Below are positions 1 to 9,583 of a stretch of 64,000 nt of DNA, in pieces. Location of the stretch: positions 2,527,501 through 2,591,500 of the forward strand of contig NZ_CP076132.1 in the NCBI RefSeq assembly GCF_018736045.1, written 5' to 3'. The number at the start of each line of letters is the position of its first letter. Position 1 is the stretch's first letter. A program made the translations under genes and the position numbers. The notes beneath the pieces are model-generated. The model was not told the DNA's origin. It searched no databases and saw only the letters and a list, made by a program, of their open reading frames with translations. The DNA is from Flammeovirga yaeyamensis. GTDB lineage: Bacteria > Bacteroidota > Bacteroidia > Cytophagales > Flammeovirgaceae.

Positions 1-669
1 TCTGCTTGGAAAGACGTTGCAAAACAAGTAGCTCATGAAATTAAAAACCCTCTAACTCCAATGAAACTTTATTTACAACAGTTAGAGCGTGTCGCTACAT
101 CAGATGATAATCCTAAATTACTAAGGGCTACAAAAATGCTGATTAGTCAAGTGGATACATTAAGTGGTATTGTTACCTCATTCTCATCTTTCGCGCAAAT
201 GCCTGTTCCGAAAAGGGAAGTATTTAACCTTTCAAAGGTGATAAAAGATACAGTAATGCTTCACTCAAGTAAAGCAAAGATTCAATTCTCTAATACACAA
301 TTAGGTCATGATGTATTTGTGGATGGTGATGAGAAATTGACTACTAGAATATTAGCCAACTTAATTCTTAATGGTATTCAAGCTGCAAAAGAAGATGTGA
401 GCTCGAATATTATTATCGATTTATACGAGAACGGTGAGAAAGCAATTGTTACTGTTATTGATAATGGTAAAGGTATTCCCGAAGAGTTCCAGAACAAGGT
501 TTTCGTTCCTAACTTTACTACGAAAGAGACGGGTTCTGGTATTGGATTGGCTGTAGCCAAAAGAGGAATCGAACAGATGGGAGGTAGTATTTGGTTTGAA
601 ACTAAGGAGAATGAAGGGACACAATTCTTTGTTGAATTTGTGATGACTCAACCAGAAGAGGAGGCTTAA
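1..669 (+). CDS. NtrY-like sensor histidine kinase, 3' part
   Basis: The gene is cut by the left window edge; the reading frame is open from base 1, so the true start lies outside. The visible part is the kinase core. The H-box AHEIKNPLTP carries the phospho-accepting histidine at bases 31-60 and is followed by a dimerisation helix pair. The HATPase_c domain comes next, with an N-box (ILNGIQA), G1 box (DNGKGIP), F-box (FTTKETGSG) and G2 (GSGIGLAVAKR). The sequence just before the H-box (AWKDVAKQVAHEI) is typical of NtrY-family kinases, which pair with NtrC-type sigma-54 response regulators; that partner is not visible here. Sensor, PAS or membrane segments would lie upstream. It is followed by a strong bidirectional terminator. 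Kinase identity is secure; the NtrY subfamily is inferred. Confidence 0.93.
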   Translation, partial: SAWKDVAKQVAHEIKNPLTPMKLYLQQLERVATSDDNPKLLRATKMLISQVDTLSGIVTSFSSFAQMPVPKREVFNLSKVIKDTVMLHSSKAKIQFSNTQLGHDVFVDGDEKLTTRILANLILNGIQAAKEDVSSNIIIDLYENGEKAIVTVIDNGKGIPEEFQNKVFVPNFTTKETGSGIGLAVAKRGIEQMGGSIWFETKENEGTQFFVEFVMTQPEEEA

Positions 670-689
670 AAAACAACTTTGATATGACA

Positions 690-727
690 AAAAACGGCTA
701 CCTTATGGATTTAAGGTAGCCGTTTTT
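690..727. terminator. Bidirectional intrinsic terminator
   Basis: A 16-bp perfect stem (690-705 with 712-727) with a 6-nt loop has A-tract and T-tract ends, so it can stop both the plus-strand kinase transcript and the convergent purB transcript. Confidence 0.85.
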
Positions 728-790
728 ACATCAGCATTTTGATAATTGATTGTGGGATTTATTATCAATTACTTTTTTATGAAATAGAAA

Positions 791-2134
791 TTATACCCCT
801 GTGTAGTTGTAAGGAGTAATAACTTTCAACTCTTCTTTAATTTGATCAGACACTGATAAACCATCAATAAATACTTGAATTGAGTCTTCAGTAATCTTTT
901 CATTTTTACGAGTTAAATCTTTCAACATTTCGTATGGATTAGGAATACCCTCTCTTCTTAGAACTGTTTGAATTGCTTCTGCAACTACTGCCCAGTTATC
1001 TTCTAGGTCTAATTTAAGTTGATCAGCATTTAACTCTAATTTATTTAAACCTTTTTTCAAAGATTGTAAAGCAATAACGATGTGTCCTAATGGTACACCA
1101 ACGTTTCTCAATACAGTAGAGTCAGTTAAGTCTCTTTGTAATCTTGAAATAGGTAATTTAGCTGATAAGTGCTCCAATACTGCATTAGCAATACCCAAGT
1201 TACCTTCAGCGTTTTCAAAGTCGATTGGATTTACCTTATGAGGCATAGCAGAAGATCCCACTTCGTTTTTGTTGATCTTTTGCTTGAAGTACTTCATTGA
1301 TACATATTGCCAGATATCACGAGACATATCGATCAAGATAGTATCAATACGCTTGTATGCATCGAACATTGCTGCAAGGTTGTCGTAGTTTTCAATTTGA
1401 GTTGTAAACTGAGAACGATCTAAACCTAAAACATTGTTCACGAAATCGTTACCGAATTCTACCCAATTAATACTTGGGTAAGCAACGTTATGTGCATTGA
1501 AGTTACCTGTAGCACCACCAAATTTAGCCGAGTAAGGAACCGCTTTTAAAGTCTCCAATTGTTTTTTCAAACGGTAAGTGAATACTTTAAATTCTTTTCC
1601 TAAACGAGATGGTGAAGCTGGCTGACCGTGAGTTAAGGCAAGAATTGGTTGATCGGCCCAAGCATCAGCTAATGAGTCAATCAATGCAATTACTTCTTCC
1701 AACATAGGGATCATTACTTCTTCATTAGCCACTTTAAGTGATAATGGAATAGAAGTATTGTTTACATCTTGAGAAGTTAAACCAAAATGAACAAATTCTT
1801 TTTGTTCTTTAATTCCCAATGCCTCGAATTTCTCTTTGATGAAATACTCAACAGATTTCACATCGTGATTCGTCACGCTTTCAAATTCCTTTACCTTTAA
1901 AGCATCCTCCATTGAGAACTCTTCGTAGATTTTTCTCATTGCAGGAAATAAAGAAGAATCAAAATCTTTAAGTTGTGGAAGTGGCTTCTCGCACAATGCA
2001 ATAAAGTATTCGATTTCTACCCATACTCTATAACGAATCAACGCGAATTCAGAAAAATAATTAGATAAGGATTCCGCTTTACTTCTATAGCGACCATCGA
2101 TAGGAGATACCGCTGTGAGTTGATTAAGCTCCAT
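791..2134 (-). CDS. purB: Adenylosuccinate lyase
   Basis: Catalyses two steps of purine synthesis: SAICAR to AICAR plus fumarate, and adenylosuccinate to AMP plus fumarate, in the cytoplasm as a homotetramer. The 447-residue length fits the E. coli-type branch (about 456), as does the N-terminus MELNQLTAVSPIDGRY. The fumarase-superfamily signature GSSAMPHKVNP is at residues 293-303 and the catalytic-histidine segment THGQPA at 168-173. It stands alone, converging on the kinase gene; the nearest purine gene in the window is purL at 48.9 kb. A CAAATATA sequence at 2173-2180 would be a TAnnTTTG-type -7 box on this strand, but no matching -33 element was found. Confidence 0.97.
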   Translation of the reverse strand: MELNQLTAVSPIDGRYRSKAESLSNYFSEFALIRYRVWVEIEYFIALCEKPLPQLKDFDSSLFPAMRKIYEEFSMEDALKVKEFESVTNHDVKSVEYFIKEKFEALGIKEQKEFVHFGLTSQDVNNTSIPLSLKVANEEVMIPMLEEVIALIDSLADAWADQPILALTHGQPASPSRLGKEFKVFTYRLKKQLETLKAVPYSAKFGGATGNFNAHNVAYPSINWVEFGNDFVNNVLGLDRSQFTTQIENYDNLAAMFDAYKRIDTILIDMSRDIWQYVSMKYFKQKINKNEVGSSAMPHKVNPIDFENAEGNLGIANAVLEHLSAKLPISRLQRDLTDSTVLRNVGVPLGHIVIALQSLKKGLNKLELNADQLKLDLEDNWAVVAEAIQTVLRREGIPNPYEMLKDLTRKNEKITEDSIQVFIDGLSVSDQIKEELKVITPYNYTGV

Positions 2135-2344
2135 TTTTATGTAGGAATTTGGTGATAAAAATAATCAAGTCGCAAATATAAGCTGAACCGACTTATAAAA
2201 AAATATTTATGTATTGTTTAGTTGGTTCATCAAATGATTATTTGATAATAAAGATTAAAAAAGTTTTTAGTTGTTAATTACTTTATTTTGTATGTTTAAA
2301 TAAATATCATGCTCTTTTTAAATACTCATATATTGAAATTTACA

Positions 2345-3376
2345 ATGACAAAAATTCAAATTAAACTATACTTTTTCATCACACTATCAATCATTTCTTT
2401 TGGGTGTCAAAATGAAATCCATCAAAAAGAAGAGAAACAATCAAATCCATCTGATCATCAGATTAATGAAATAATTGAGGCTGAAGTTAAAATTGAGGAG
2501 AAGAACAATTCAATTGTAATAAAAAAAGAAGTTGAACCAATAGTGGATAGATATGAATATTGTGATTCACTTTGGAAGGAGTTAAGAAAAAATTTTGATG
2601 CTAAAGACTCGATTATTAATCAATTAATTGCTGAATATCCAGATGCTCCAATCAACAATGTTAGTTTTTTAAAAGGTATCGTAAACAATAATGATTCTAC
2701 ATTAGCCATACATCAACCTTTTGCTTCCGTTTTTGAAGGGTTAGATACACTTCCTTTTATTTTTTCTAAATACATTATGCTAGAAATCGAAAAAAATGGG
2801 CAACAAAGTTATGAAGATTGGTTTCCTGAAAATAGTATTCTTCAACAACATGATACAATACCTTTAAACCCAGAAGATGATCCAGAAAAATACTCAGAAA
2901 TTTGGAAAACCAAATTACTTTTTCCAAATGCTATAAATGATATAGAAGAGCAAAATAGAGAAGTTTACATATATACCGAAAATGAAAAGTATAAAGCAGT
3001 GATAACTTCCTTAGGCAAACAAAATTCTGAATGTGATGAAGGTTATGTTTTTTACAATTTTTCACCCATAAAAAGTAAATTACTATTTTCCAGTCCATAT
3101 GATATTGAATTAGAATATGGTAATTGGAATAATATTGATTCTTTAATACATAATGATCCATTAAACGATTGTGCAGATTGTCCTCATTCTGCAAATGAAC
3201 ATCATACTTTTGCTAAACTTAAGGGGTTTGATAATTTATTTTTTTCTTCAGCAGGTAATTCTTTAAATATTGATACTCTTGATTATCCGGGTCGTGAATT
3301 GTTGTTATTAAGGGATGGAAAATTGTTACCTCTATGGACTTCTAATATAGATAGATTTGGATGTTCTTGTTTATGA
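2345..3376 (+). CDS. Hypothetical lipoprotein
   Basis: Family not recognised. I chose the ATG at 2345 rather than the in-frame one at 2309 because it places a classical lipoprotein signal at the N-terminus: MTKIQIKLYFF, a hydrophobic stretch, then the lipobox SFGC at about residues 18-21. The mature protein (about 320 residues) is hydrophilic, lysine/glutamate-rich early on, and has several cysteines near its C-terminal half (NDCADCPH and FGCSCL at the end), which may form disulfides or bind a metal. It is the first of three small same-strand lipoprotein genes. Likely attached to the outer or inner membrane; function unknown. Confidence 0.75.
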   Translation: MTKIQIKLYFFITLSIISFGCQNEIHQKEEKQSNPSDHQINEIIEAEVKIEEKNNSIVIKKEVEPIVDRYEYCDSLWKELRKNFDAKDSIINQLIAEYPDAPINNVSFLKGIVNNNDSTLAIHQPFASVFEGLDTLPFIFSKYIMLEIEKNGQQSYEDWFPENSILQQHDTIPLNPEDDPEKYSEIWKTKLLFPNAINDIEEQNREVYIYTENEKYKAVITSLGKQNSECDEGYVFYNFSPIKSKLLFSSPYDIELEYGNWNNIDSLIHNDPLNDCADCPHSANEHHTFAKLKGFDNLFFSSAGNSLNIDTLDYPGRELLLLRDGKLLPLWTSNIDRFGCSCL

Positions 3377-3437
3377 TAAATGGTTGTCAAACCAAAAGGT
3401 TAATGTTCTAAATCTCACAATTTGACTTTTAATTAAT

Positions 3438-3797
3438 ATGAGAATTTCTATCATTGCTATCGTGATAACTTTAGGATTAATATCTTGTTCAAGAAAAAAC
3501 TTTAATCAGACAAACACTGGTTCAGATAGATTTACTCAATTTATAGAGAAAACCGATTTTCATCAATTGGTAGGTGATGTACCTAATATTTATTTAGTAT
3601 TAAATATAGATTCTAGTGGTTTATTAAGCCTTTCTGATGTGAAAGGGGTAATTCCACCAAATAGTTTAGATAGTTCATATTTAGAAAAAACTAAATTGAG
3701 ACTATCTGAACAGCAAATCTATGTTGGTGATACTAAACTATTGAACGATACTATCTCAAATACAAAAATTTCATTGCCAATTAAAACAAGTTATTGA
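3438..3797 (+). CDS. Small hypothetical lipoprotein
   Basis: A 119-residue protein with an N-terminal signal (MRISIIAIVITLGLISC) ending in the lipobox LISC, so it is predicted to be lipid-anchored after cleavage. No recognised domain. It lies 61 bases downstream of the preceding lipoprotein gene and 82 bases upstream of the thioredoxin-domain lipoprotein, all on one strand, so the three may be co-expressed. Coding is supported by the lipobox and by the arrangement rather than by homology. Confidence 0.65.
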   Translation: MRISIIAIVITLGLISCSRKNFNQTNTGSDRFTQFIEKTDFHQLVGDVPNIYLVLNIDSSGLLSLSDVKGVIPPNSLDSSYLEKTKLRLSEQQIYVGDTKLLNDTISNTKISLPIKTSY

Positions 3798-3879
3798 ATA
3801 CATTATCAATCGATTAGGGGTTGAGCTAATATTTGGTGTATTGCTATATGAACAAACATAAAAACAAATGGAATTTAAA

Positions 3880-5070
3880 ATGAAACGAATTACTTTTTTA
3901 ATTATTCTTGCTTTTCTTTCTTCTTGTTCAACTAAACCAACAACTAAAGACTTTTTGAGTGAGGTTTTGACAAACTTGGAGGGTATTGAGAGCGTAAGCT
4001 ATATATCTAAAGAGGAAGGCTGGCTACCCAGTGATACTGTTCCTTCTATTACATTTTCTCAATATACAGAGTCCTATCGAAACCCCTCTGATTCAACAAT
4101 TGGATCTAAATTTTTGAAATTTGACACAAAAGATAAAAAACATCTTAAAGTCGGTTATGATGGAGAAATGCAGGTATCAATTAATGATGAATCAAAATTT
4201 GTTGTCCAGGATAAATTTGATAATAAGAAGATGACTTTTAGAGTCGTAATAGCCCCTTTTTATAATTATAATGAGAGTATTATAAGATATATTTTGAATA
4301 ATAATGATTCGACAAGTCTTATCAAAGAAGATTTAGATGATGAAATACATATCAAATTAACTATAAACGAAGATAACTTTGTTGAATTTTTCGGTAAACC
4401 TGAATACCTTCCTCCTTACTCAGAGTTAGATGATCCAACGTCTATATATGAAATATGGATTGATAAGAAAACGAAATTACCTACTAAAGTAAGAAGAGAA
4501 ATGTCTCATGATATTACTGTAAGTAAAATACTTGATTATGATATTAATAAACTTGATAAAGATAAATTTAACATGACTAATCATTACCCAAATGATTATG
4601 CGGTATTTGAGTTAAATCAATTAAAAAATTTTAAAGATCCACAAGTATTATTAGGCAAAAAAGCTCCTGATTGGATTTTAGAAAATGATAAAAAACAATC
4701 TGTTTCTTTATCTGAGTTAAATAGTAAGGTTGTATTACTTCAATTTACTAGTGTAACATGTGCTCCTTGTAAAAAATCAATTCCATATTTAGAAAAACTA
4801 TCGAAAGATTACCCTAAAAATGATTTTGACTTGGTGGCAATTGAATGTTCAAGCGATAACTTAAGAGTTATTGATAATTATATTCACAAAAACAATTTCA
4901 ATTATAAGTTTCTGATGTCATCAAAAGATATCATGAAGGATTATTCCGTTTCGATGTTTCCGGTTTTCTTTATTCTTGATGAAAATAAAACCGTAAAAAA
5001 AGTTATTAGAGGTTTTGGAGGAAAAATTACTGATCAAGAAATAAGAAACGAGATTGAAAATATGATATAA
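3880..5070 (+). CDS. Lipoprotein with C-terminal TlpA/AhpC-like thioredoxin domain
   Basis: The N-terminus MKRITFLIILAFLSSC is a lipoprotein signal; an in-frame ATG at 3868 would add four residues and is also possible. Residues about 25-250 form an unassigned beta-rich region of the kind that precedes thioredoxin domains in Bacteroidota lipoproteins. The last 140 residues are a TlpA-like thioredoxin fold: QFTSVTCAPCKKS holds the redox pair CAPC, and SVSMFPVFFILD contains the cis-proline loop. It probably acts as a periplasmic thiol reductase or oxidoreductase for exported or cytochrome-type substrates. The partner and the role of the N-terminal region are unknown. Confidence 0.82.
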   Translation: MKRITFLIILAFLSSCSTKPTTKDFLSEVLTNLEGIESVSYISKEEGWLPSDTVPSITFSQYTESYRNPSDSTIGSKFLKFDTKDKKHLKVGYDGEMQVSINDESKFVVQDKFDNKKMTFRVVIAPFYNYNESIIRYILNNNDSTSLIKEDLDDEIHIKLTINEDNFVEFFGKPEYLPPYSELDDPTSIYEIWIDKKTKLPTKVRREMSHDITVSKILDYDINKLDKDKFNMTNHYPNDYAVFELNQLKNFKDPQVLLGKKAPDWILENDKKQSVSLSELNSKVVLLQFTSVTCAPCKKSIPYLEKLSKDYPKNDFDLVAIECSSDNLRVIDNYIHKNNFNYKFLMSSKDIMKDYSVSMFPVFFILDENKTVKKVIRGFGGKITDQEIRNEIENMI

Positions 5071-5239
5071 AGCTATTTATCACGTTTTATCTTTTTGAAA
5101 AATTGTTTAAATCTTTTTTGCCACCTTCACAGTTAATCTTCGTACAATTATTGCTCTAGAAGTCAACTACTATTTGAAGTACTCATTATGCTTGATTATA
5201 GATCAATATCTAATTATATGATATACTTCAATAAATAAT

Positions 5240-5971
5240 ATGAACATGAAAAATTTAAAAGGAAAAACAGCAATCATCACAGGTGGTGGTACAGGGGTAG
5301 GTAGAGCTATTGCTACAACATTAGTTGAAGAAGGGGTAAACGTTTTGTTAGCTTCCAGAACTAAGGATCATTTGATAGATACAGCAAATCAACTGAATAA
5401 GATAGGTAAAGGAAAGGCTATTACTGCTTCTTTAGATGTTCGTGATAAAGAAAATTGTATTAAAGTTGCCCAATTAGCGGTAAAGGAATTTGGATCAATT
5501 GATTTTTTGGTAAATAATGCGGGCCTTGGTGTTGGTAGTCTAGTGAAAGATACTACCGAAGCAGATTGGGATAAAGTGATTGATACAAATTTAAAGGGAA
5601 CTTTTTTCATGATGCAATCAGTTTTGCCGACAATGATTGATCAAGAATCTGGATTTATTTTGAATATTGCATCGCAGGCCGCTAAAAGAGGCTATGCACA
5701 AGCAGGTCCTTATTGTGCTTCAAAATTTGGTGTTGTTGGTTTAGGGGATGCTTTGCAAGAAGAAGTGTATGAGCATGGAATCACTGTTCATAGTTTATGT
5801 CCTGCATTAATTCAAACTCCAGCACCAACTTCAGAAGAAGATAGAGATTATAATGTTTTACAAGTTGAAGATTTGGCTGAAACAGTAGCTTATTTATTTA
5901 AAATGCCTGAAAGAGTAAAGATAGATGATATTGGTTTGTATGCTCGCCCAAAGAGCAGAACAAGAGTATAA
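5240..5971 (+). CDS. SDR-family NAD(P)-dependent oxidoreductase
   Basis: A classical short-chain dehydrogenase/reductase of 243 residues, the usual length. The cofactor motif TGGGTGVG is at residues 14-21 and the structural NNAG at 92-95. The catalytic triad is S145, Y158 and K162 (YCASK). It resembles 3-oxoacyl-ACP reductase-like enzymes, but the substrate cannot be read from sequence and no fatty-acid genes are adjacent, so fabG is not assigned. An ATG two codons downstream (5246) is an equally good start. It is monocistronic and converges on the membrane-protein gene at 5997; the junction holds a long inverted repeat. Confidence 0.9.
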   Translation: MNMKNLKGKTAIITGGGTGVGRAIATTLVEEGVNVLLASRTKDHLIDTANQLNKIGKGKAITASLDVRDKENCIKVAQLAVKEFGSIDFLVNNAGLGVGSLVKDTTEADWDKVIDTNLKGTFFMMQSVLPTMIDQESGFILNIASQAAKRGYAQAGPYCASKFGVVGLGDALQEEVYEHGITVHSLCPALIQTPAPTSEEDRDYNVLQVEDLAETVAYLFKMPERVKIDDIGLYARPKSRTRV

Positions 5972-5979
5972 AATATATA

Positions 5980-6030
5980 AGAACAAGATTTTGATGTTAA
6001 GAATCTTCCTCATCATCAAAATCTTGTTCT
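5980..6030. terminator. Inverted repeat at convergent gene ends, overlapping coding sequence
   Basis: A perfect 17-bp inverted repeat (5980-5996 with 6014-6030) surrounds a 17-nt loop. The right arm and loop are the last codons of the minus-strand gene. There is no clean T-tract on either side, so it may act as an mRNA-stabilising hairpin or a weak two-way terminator. Confidence 0.5.
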
Positions 6031-6413
6031 GTATTTGCCACTTTTACAGGCTTTAAATCTACCAACGACCATTTTACTAATGCACCACATAAAGCTGTCA
6101 AGCCAGCAGTTAAACCTCCAATAAGTCCTGTTATAATACCAATGAAGTCATTTGATGGGACTTGGAACATCACTGAGATACGTCTGCTTAGTTCAGAACC
6201 TGTGTACAACTGAATAAATGCTGCATAGATTCCCCATAACAAACCAATAGAGGCAAAGGCAATAAGGAATGTTTTGAAAAAGCTGGATTTTTCATTTAAA
6301 ACTCCATATATAAAACATGGGAAAGCAATTATCCACCAAGGAAAATACACTTGTAAAAGTGCACAAATAAAAAATATAGTGGCACCGTAAATTAAATCGT
6401 TATTTTTTATCAT
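5997..6413 (-). CDS. Small multi-pass membrane protein
   Basis: A 138-residue protein with about four hydrophobic segments and a short acidic tail ending DFDDEEDS. The family was not recognised; similar small integral proteins are common in Bacteroidota. Its start codon overlaps the stop of the penicillin-acylase gene by one base (TAATG), strong evidence of translational coupling and of one operon. A supporting role for the membrane-anchored hydrolase is possible but only an inference from that overlap. Confidence 0.8.
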   Translation of the reverse strand: MIKNNDLIYGATIFFICALLQVYFPWWIIAFPCFIYGVLNEKSSFFKTFLIAFASIGLLWGIYAAFIQLYTGSELSRRISVMFQVPSNDFIGIITGLIGGLTAGLTALCGALVKWSLVDLKPVKVANTEQDFDDEEDS

Positions 6414-8851
6414 TACTTTTTAAGAATTTCTGATTTGTATAAACCTTCAGGTGTATTGCCAATAAATTGATCTTTGGAATAAAAGTTTATTTTATACATT
6501 TCACCTTTTTCAAATTTCTCAATTTGATCATCATAATAGGGGCTGCCAGCATTTCCAGATTGACCGCCAGGCACGACTTGATACACTTCTGGGCCATTTG
6601 CCGTCATCTCTACTATCATTCGATAACTAGGGCCATGTCCTTCTTTTGTAGCATTAATAATTCCTTTATAGCCTCCATTGTTAATTTCCAATGCATGAAA
6701 ACCAGGTAATAGTCCCATGTGTTTAATATTGGTTTTTTTATATTTCGACCATTCTAATTTCTCATTATCATTTTCTCTTTTCCAATCCTCAACATGTTCA
6801 ACAGCTTCGTGGAAAGATTGATTAATGATATCGGTTATATTTTCAATTTTTGAAGTTTCTAATTCATCAAAGAAATATAAAGAAGAATCATGTTGTAATA
6901 GGTAGAATGTAGTCTCACGAGTCGGCATTCTGTAATCTTTCGTTGGGTGATTATGAAACTCATCCCATACATCTTCCATCAGTGCATTCACCCATTCTTC
7001 AAAATAAATTGGAGAATAAGCATCTTTGTCATAACGGTAATTCCAATTTCTTAATGAATCAAACGCTTCTTTTTCAGTAGGATTAAATTGAAGCTGATCT
7101 ATATGATTTAATAGGAAAGGAAGGTTCTCTTTGGCGAATAAACTAAAATTGTCGTTTAACATTTTAGTCATGTCTTGAATAGTAAAATTATTCCCAGAAT
7201 CAAGTAATTGATGTATCCTTCTATTTCTATAAAATTCATAATATTGACCATATGTATAATATGGATAATCTTTACCTGCAGGATGTTCGTTGGCAGAACT
7301 TACAAATCCCTTCTTTGGATTTTTGATACGAATATTATGCTCTTGAGGAATATAACCTTGCCATTTCATATCTGATCTAGCTCCATCCATCACAAACTTT
7401 CCTTGTTCTTTCCATTTATTTGGATAACGGCCCTGAATATTCATAGCAATAGTATTATCCTTTGAGATGAATGCGAAGTTTAATGATGGACCAGAAAAAT
7501 AGGCTAAAGCTGAATTGAACTGCTCATAATTTTGAGATTTGTTCATCAAATAAATCGACTTTAACTCATTAGAAGGATCATGAGCTGACCATCTTAATGC
7601 ATACCCAGCTCTTTGTTTCTCAGCACCAAATGAGTGATCGTAAACTATAGGTCCCCAAATAGTTTGCTGAATAGTATCTATAATTGATTCGCTCTCTCTT
7701 ACTTTAATTTCTTCAATATTTAATTCAAAAGATTCATATTTCCCATCTACAATGTAATTAGAAGTGTGGTTATGATCACTGTATAATATCTTATACCAAT
7801 CTTTATCATCTCTTCTCGCACTTGTCACGCCCCAAGCAATATTTTCATTATAACCAGTAATGATACACGGTATTCCTGGTATACTCATACCCATTACGTT
7901 CATTAAAGGAGTGGTTAATTGATTTGAAAACCAAATAGAAGGTAATGATAAATTTAAGTGAGGGTCATTACATAAAATAGGGTTGCCATTGGCCGTCTTT
8001 TCAGCAGATAACGCCCAGTTATTACTACCATTATCAGGGTCTGGTTTAAAGCCAACAGTTTTTCTTAAACCCGATAAAGGTTTAAAGTTTTTTGGCTTTT
8101 TAGGGTGATGTACATCCCATTGTGCCCAAGCACTATCGTAAGGGACAATAGCTTCTTGGTGAGGTAGCATATCAGGAAATAAAAGATCAAAATTCTTTTT
8201 TCCTATTTGCTTGAGAACGTTGGTGTTTTCAAAATCATAATCAGTACCACTTAAAGAATACTGAATAAACTTAAAAATCAAACCTACTTTTAAAGGGGTC
8301 CATTCTTCAGGTTTGTAGTTGAAGAATTTATACTCAACAGGATAATCTTTGAAATTTAATTGATTGATATAAGCATTTACACCCTCAGTATATGCCTCTA
8401 TCACTCCATATATCTTCTTATCTTTCTTCGTCTCTTCGATAAATTTTTCAGCACCATATCTTAGACCAAGTCGACGCATTTTTTTATCGTAATCAATCGT
8501 CAACTTACCAAAAACTTCTGATAATCGTCCCCCAGCAGCCATCGCTTGAAATTCCATCTGCCAAAGTCTGTGACGTGCAGTGATATATCCCTGAAGAAAA
8601 TAAAGATCATGTTCATTTTCTGCATAAATATGAGGAATGAGCAATGAATCGTAATATACTTTTGCTTTATTATTTAGATCTGTAGTAATGATGTTGGAAG
8701 TGATTTTGTCATCGTTAATTTCATTTTGCCAAAAACCATGAAATGGATCTAAAAATCTACCAAAAGGGGGGGAGTTGTTGATTTTTGAGTCTAAAGCAAC
8801 AATACAGAAAAAAGTAAATGCACAGATAATACCTGCAATAGATGACCTCAT
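6413..8851 (-). CDS. Penicillin acylase family protein (Ntn hydrolase)
   Basis: An 812-residue member of the penicillin/cephalosporin acylase family, which is made as a precursor and cleaves itself into alpha and beta chains. The hydrophobic N-terminus (residues about 4-20) is a signal or membrane anchor. The beta-chain nucleophile is S276 in DNGSNNWAL; the conserved CNDPHL segment follows at about residue 295. Family members hydrolyse amide bonds of penicillins, acyl-homoserine lactones or other N-acyl amides; the substrate here is not predictable. It likely acts in the periplasm. It is translationally coupled to the small membrane protein downstream. Confidence 0.93.
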   Translation of the reverse strand: MRSSIAGIICAFTFFCIVALDSKINNSPPFGRFLDPFHGFWQNEINDDKITSNIITTDLNNKAKVYYDSLLIPHIYAENEHDLYFLQGYITARHRLWQMEFQAMAAGGRLSEVFGKLTIDYDKKMRRLGLRYGAEKFIEETKKDKKIYGVIEAYTEGVNAYINQLNFKDYPVEYKFFNYKPEEWTPLKVGLIFKFIQYSLSGTDYDFENTNVLKQIGKKNFDLLFPDMLPHQEAIVPYDSAWAQWDVHHPKKPKNFKPLSGLRKTVGFKPDPDNGSNNWALSAEKTANGNPILCNDPHLNLSLPSIWFSNQLTTPLMNVMGMSIPGIPCIITGYNENIAWGVTSARRDDKDWYKILYSDHNHTSNYIVDGKYESFELNIEEIKVRESESIIDTIQQTIWGPIVYDHSFGAEKQRAGYALRWSAHDPSNELKSIYLMNKSQNYEQFNSALAYFSGPSLNFAFISKDNTIAMNIQGRYPNKWKEQGKFVMDGARSDMKWQGYIPQEHNIRIKNPKKGFVSSANEHPAGKDYPYYTYGQYYEFYRNRRIHQLLDSGNNFTIQDMTKMLNDNFSLFAKENLPFLLNHIDQLQFNPTEKEAFDSLRNWNYRYDKDAYSPIYFEEWVNALMEDVWDEFHNHPTKDYRMPTRETTFYLLQHDSSLYFFDELETSKIENITDIINQSFHEAVEHVEDWKRENDNEKLEWSKYKKTNIKHMGLLPGFHALEINNGGYKGIINATKEGHGPSYRMIVEMTANGPEVYQVVPGGQSGNAGSPYYDDQIEKFEKGEMYKINFYSKDQFIGNTPEGLYKSEILKK

Positions 8852-8914
8852 AATAAAAAATTAATCCGAAAAGCTCGAAAGTTCTCTTTTTATAAAAAAT
8901 GCAAATTAATTAAC

Positions 8915-9556
8915 CTAATCCATCTTATCAACAGAAATAGAAGTTAAAAGTGGAATTAATTCTTTAGGTTCCTTAATAAGGTAATTGGGATTTTCTTTTT
9001 TTAGAATTTGAGCGTCATTAAATCCCCATTCCACAGCAATATTGTTCATGTTGGCTAATTTACAAGCCACGATGTCTCTAACTTCATCACCAATGTAGAC
9101 ACAATTGGAGTATCTCTTTTTTATCTTTTTTAATGGAACCTCCTTTTTAAACAATTTTGATGAAGTAATGATGTCTTCAAAATAATGTTCTAATTTATGT
9201 TTTTGAAGATAAGATTTTATATTTTTCTTACTATTAGAGCTCATGATAATTAATCGAAAGTTCAGAGTATGTAATTGCCTTATGACTTCCTCTAAACCCG
9301 GTTCAATGCTTAGAGAGTTAATATCTACTCTCATCAGTTTCTTAACTTCATAGATAAAAAAAGGAATTTTCCATTTCTTAATTTTTATCGCTTTGAGCAG
9401 TTCTTTTGCTGTTAATTTTCGTACATCAATTTCTACAGTATTGATTTCAGCTAGTTTATATTTATGTTGTAATGACTTTACGATACCTTCGATCAGTAAT
9501 TGTGATTGGACTATCGTACCATCAAAATCAAAAACAATAGTTAATTTGTTTTTCAT
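8915..9556 (-). CDS. HAD-family hydrolase (phosphatase)
   Basis: A 213-residue haloacid-dehalogenase-fold hydrolase. Motif I is VFDFDGT, with nucleophile D10 and general acid D12; motif II is IIMSSNS; the C-terminal YIGDEVRDIVA supplies the acidic motif IV. The helical cap between motifs I and II places it with phosphoglycolate-phosphatase-like subfamily I members. The substrate is unknown. It is divergent from the FecCD permease gene, whose start lies only 27 bases away, so the two genes share a very short regulatory region. Confidence 0.88.
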   Translation of the reverse strand: MKNKLTIVFDFDGTIVQSQLLIEGIVKSLQHKYKLAEINTVEIDVRKLTAKELLKAIKIKKWKIPFFIYEVKKLMRVDINSLSIEPGLEEVIRQLHTLNFRLIIMSSNSKKNIKSYLQKHKLEHYFEDIITSSKLFKKEVPLKKIKKRYSNCVYIGDEVRDIVACKLANMNNIAVEWGFNDAQILKKENPNYLIKEPKELIPLLTSISVDKMD

Positions 9557-9583
9557 AAAGATTAAATGCTTTATGTTCGTGTT

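Noticed and set aside
421-690. Minus-strand open frame opposite the histidine kinase
   Set aside because: Shadow of a strongly conserved kinase domain on the other strand, without coding features.
2173-2180. -7 box for purB
   Set aside because: No -33 element at proper distance.
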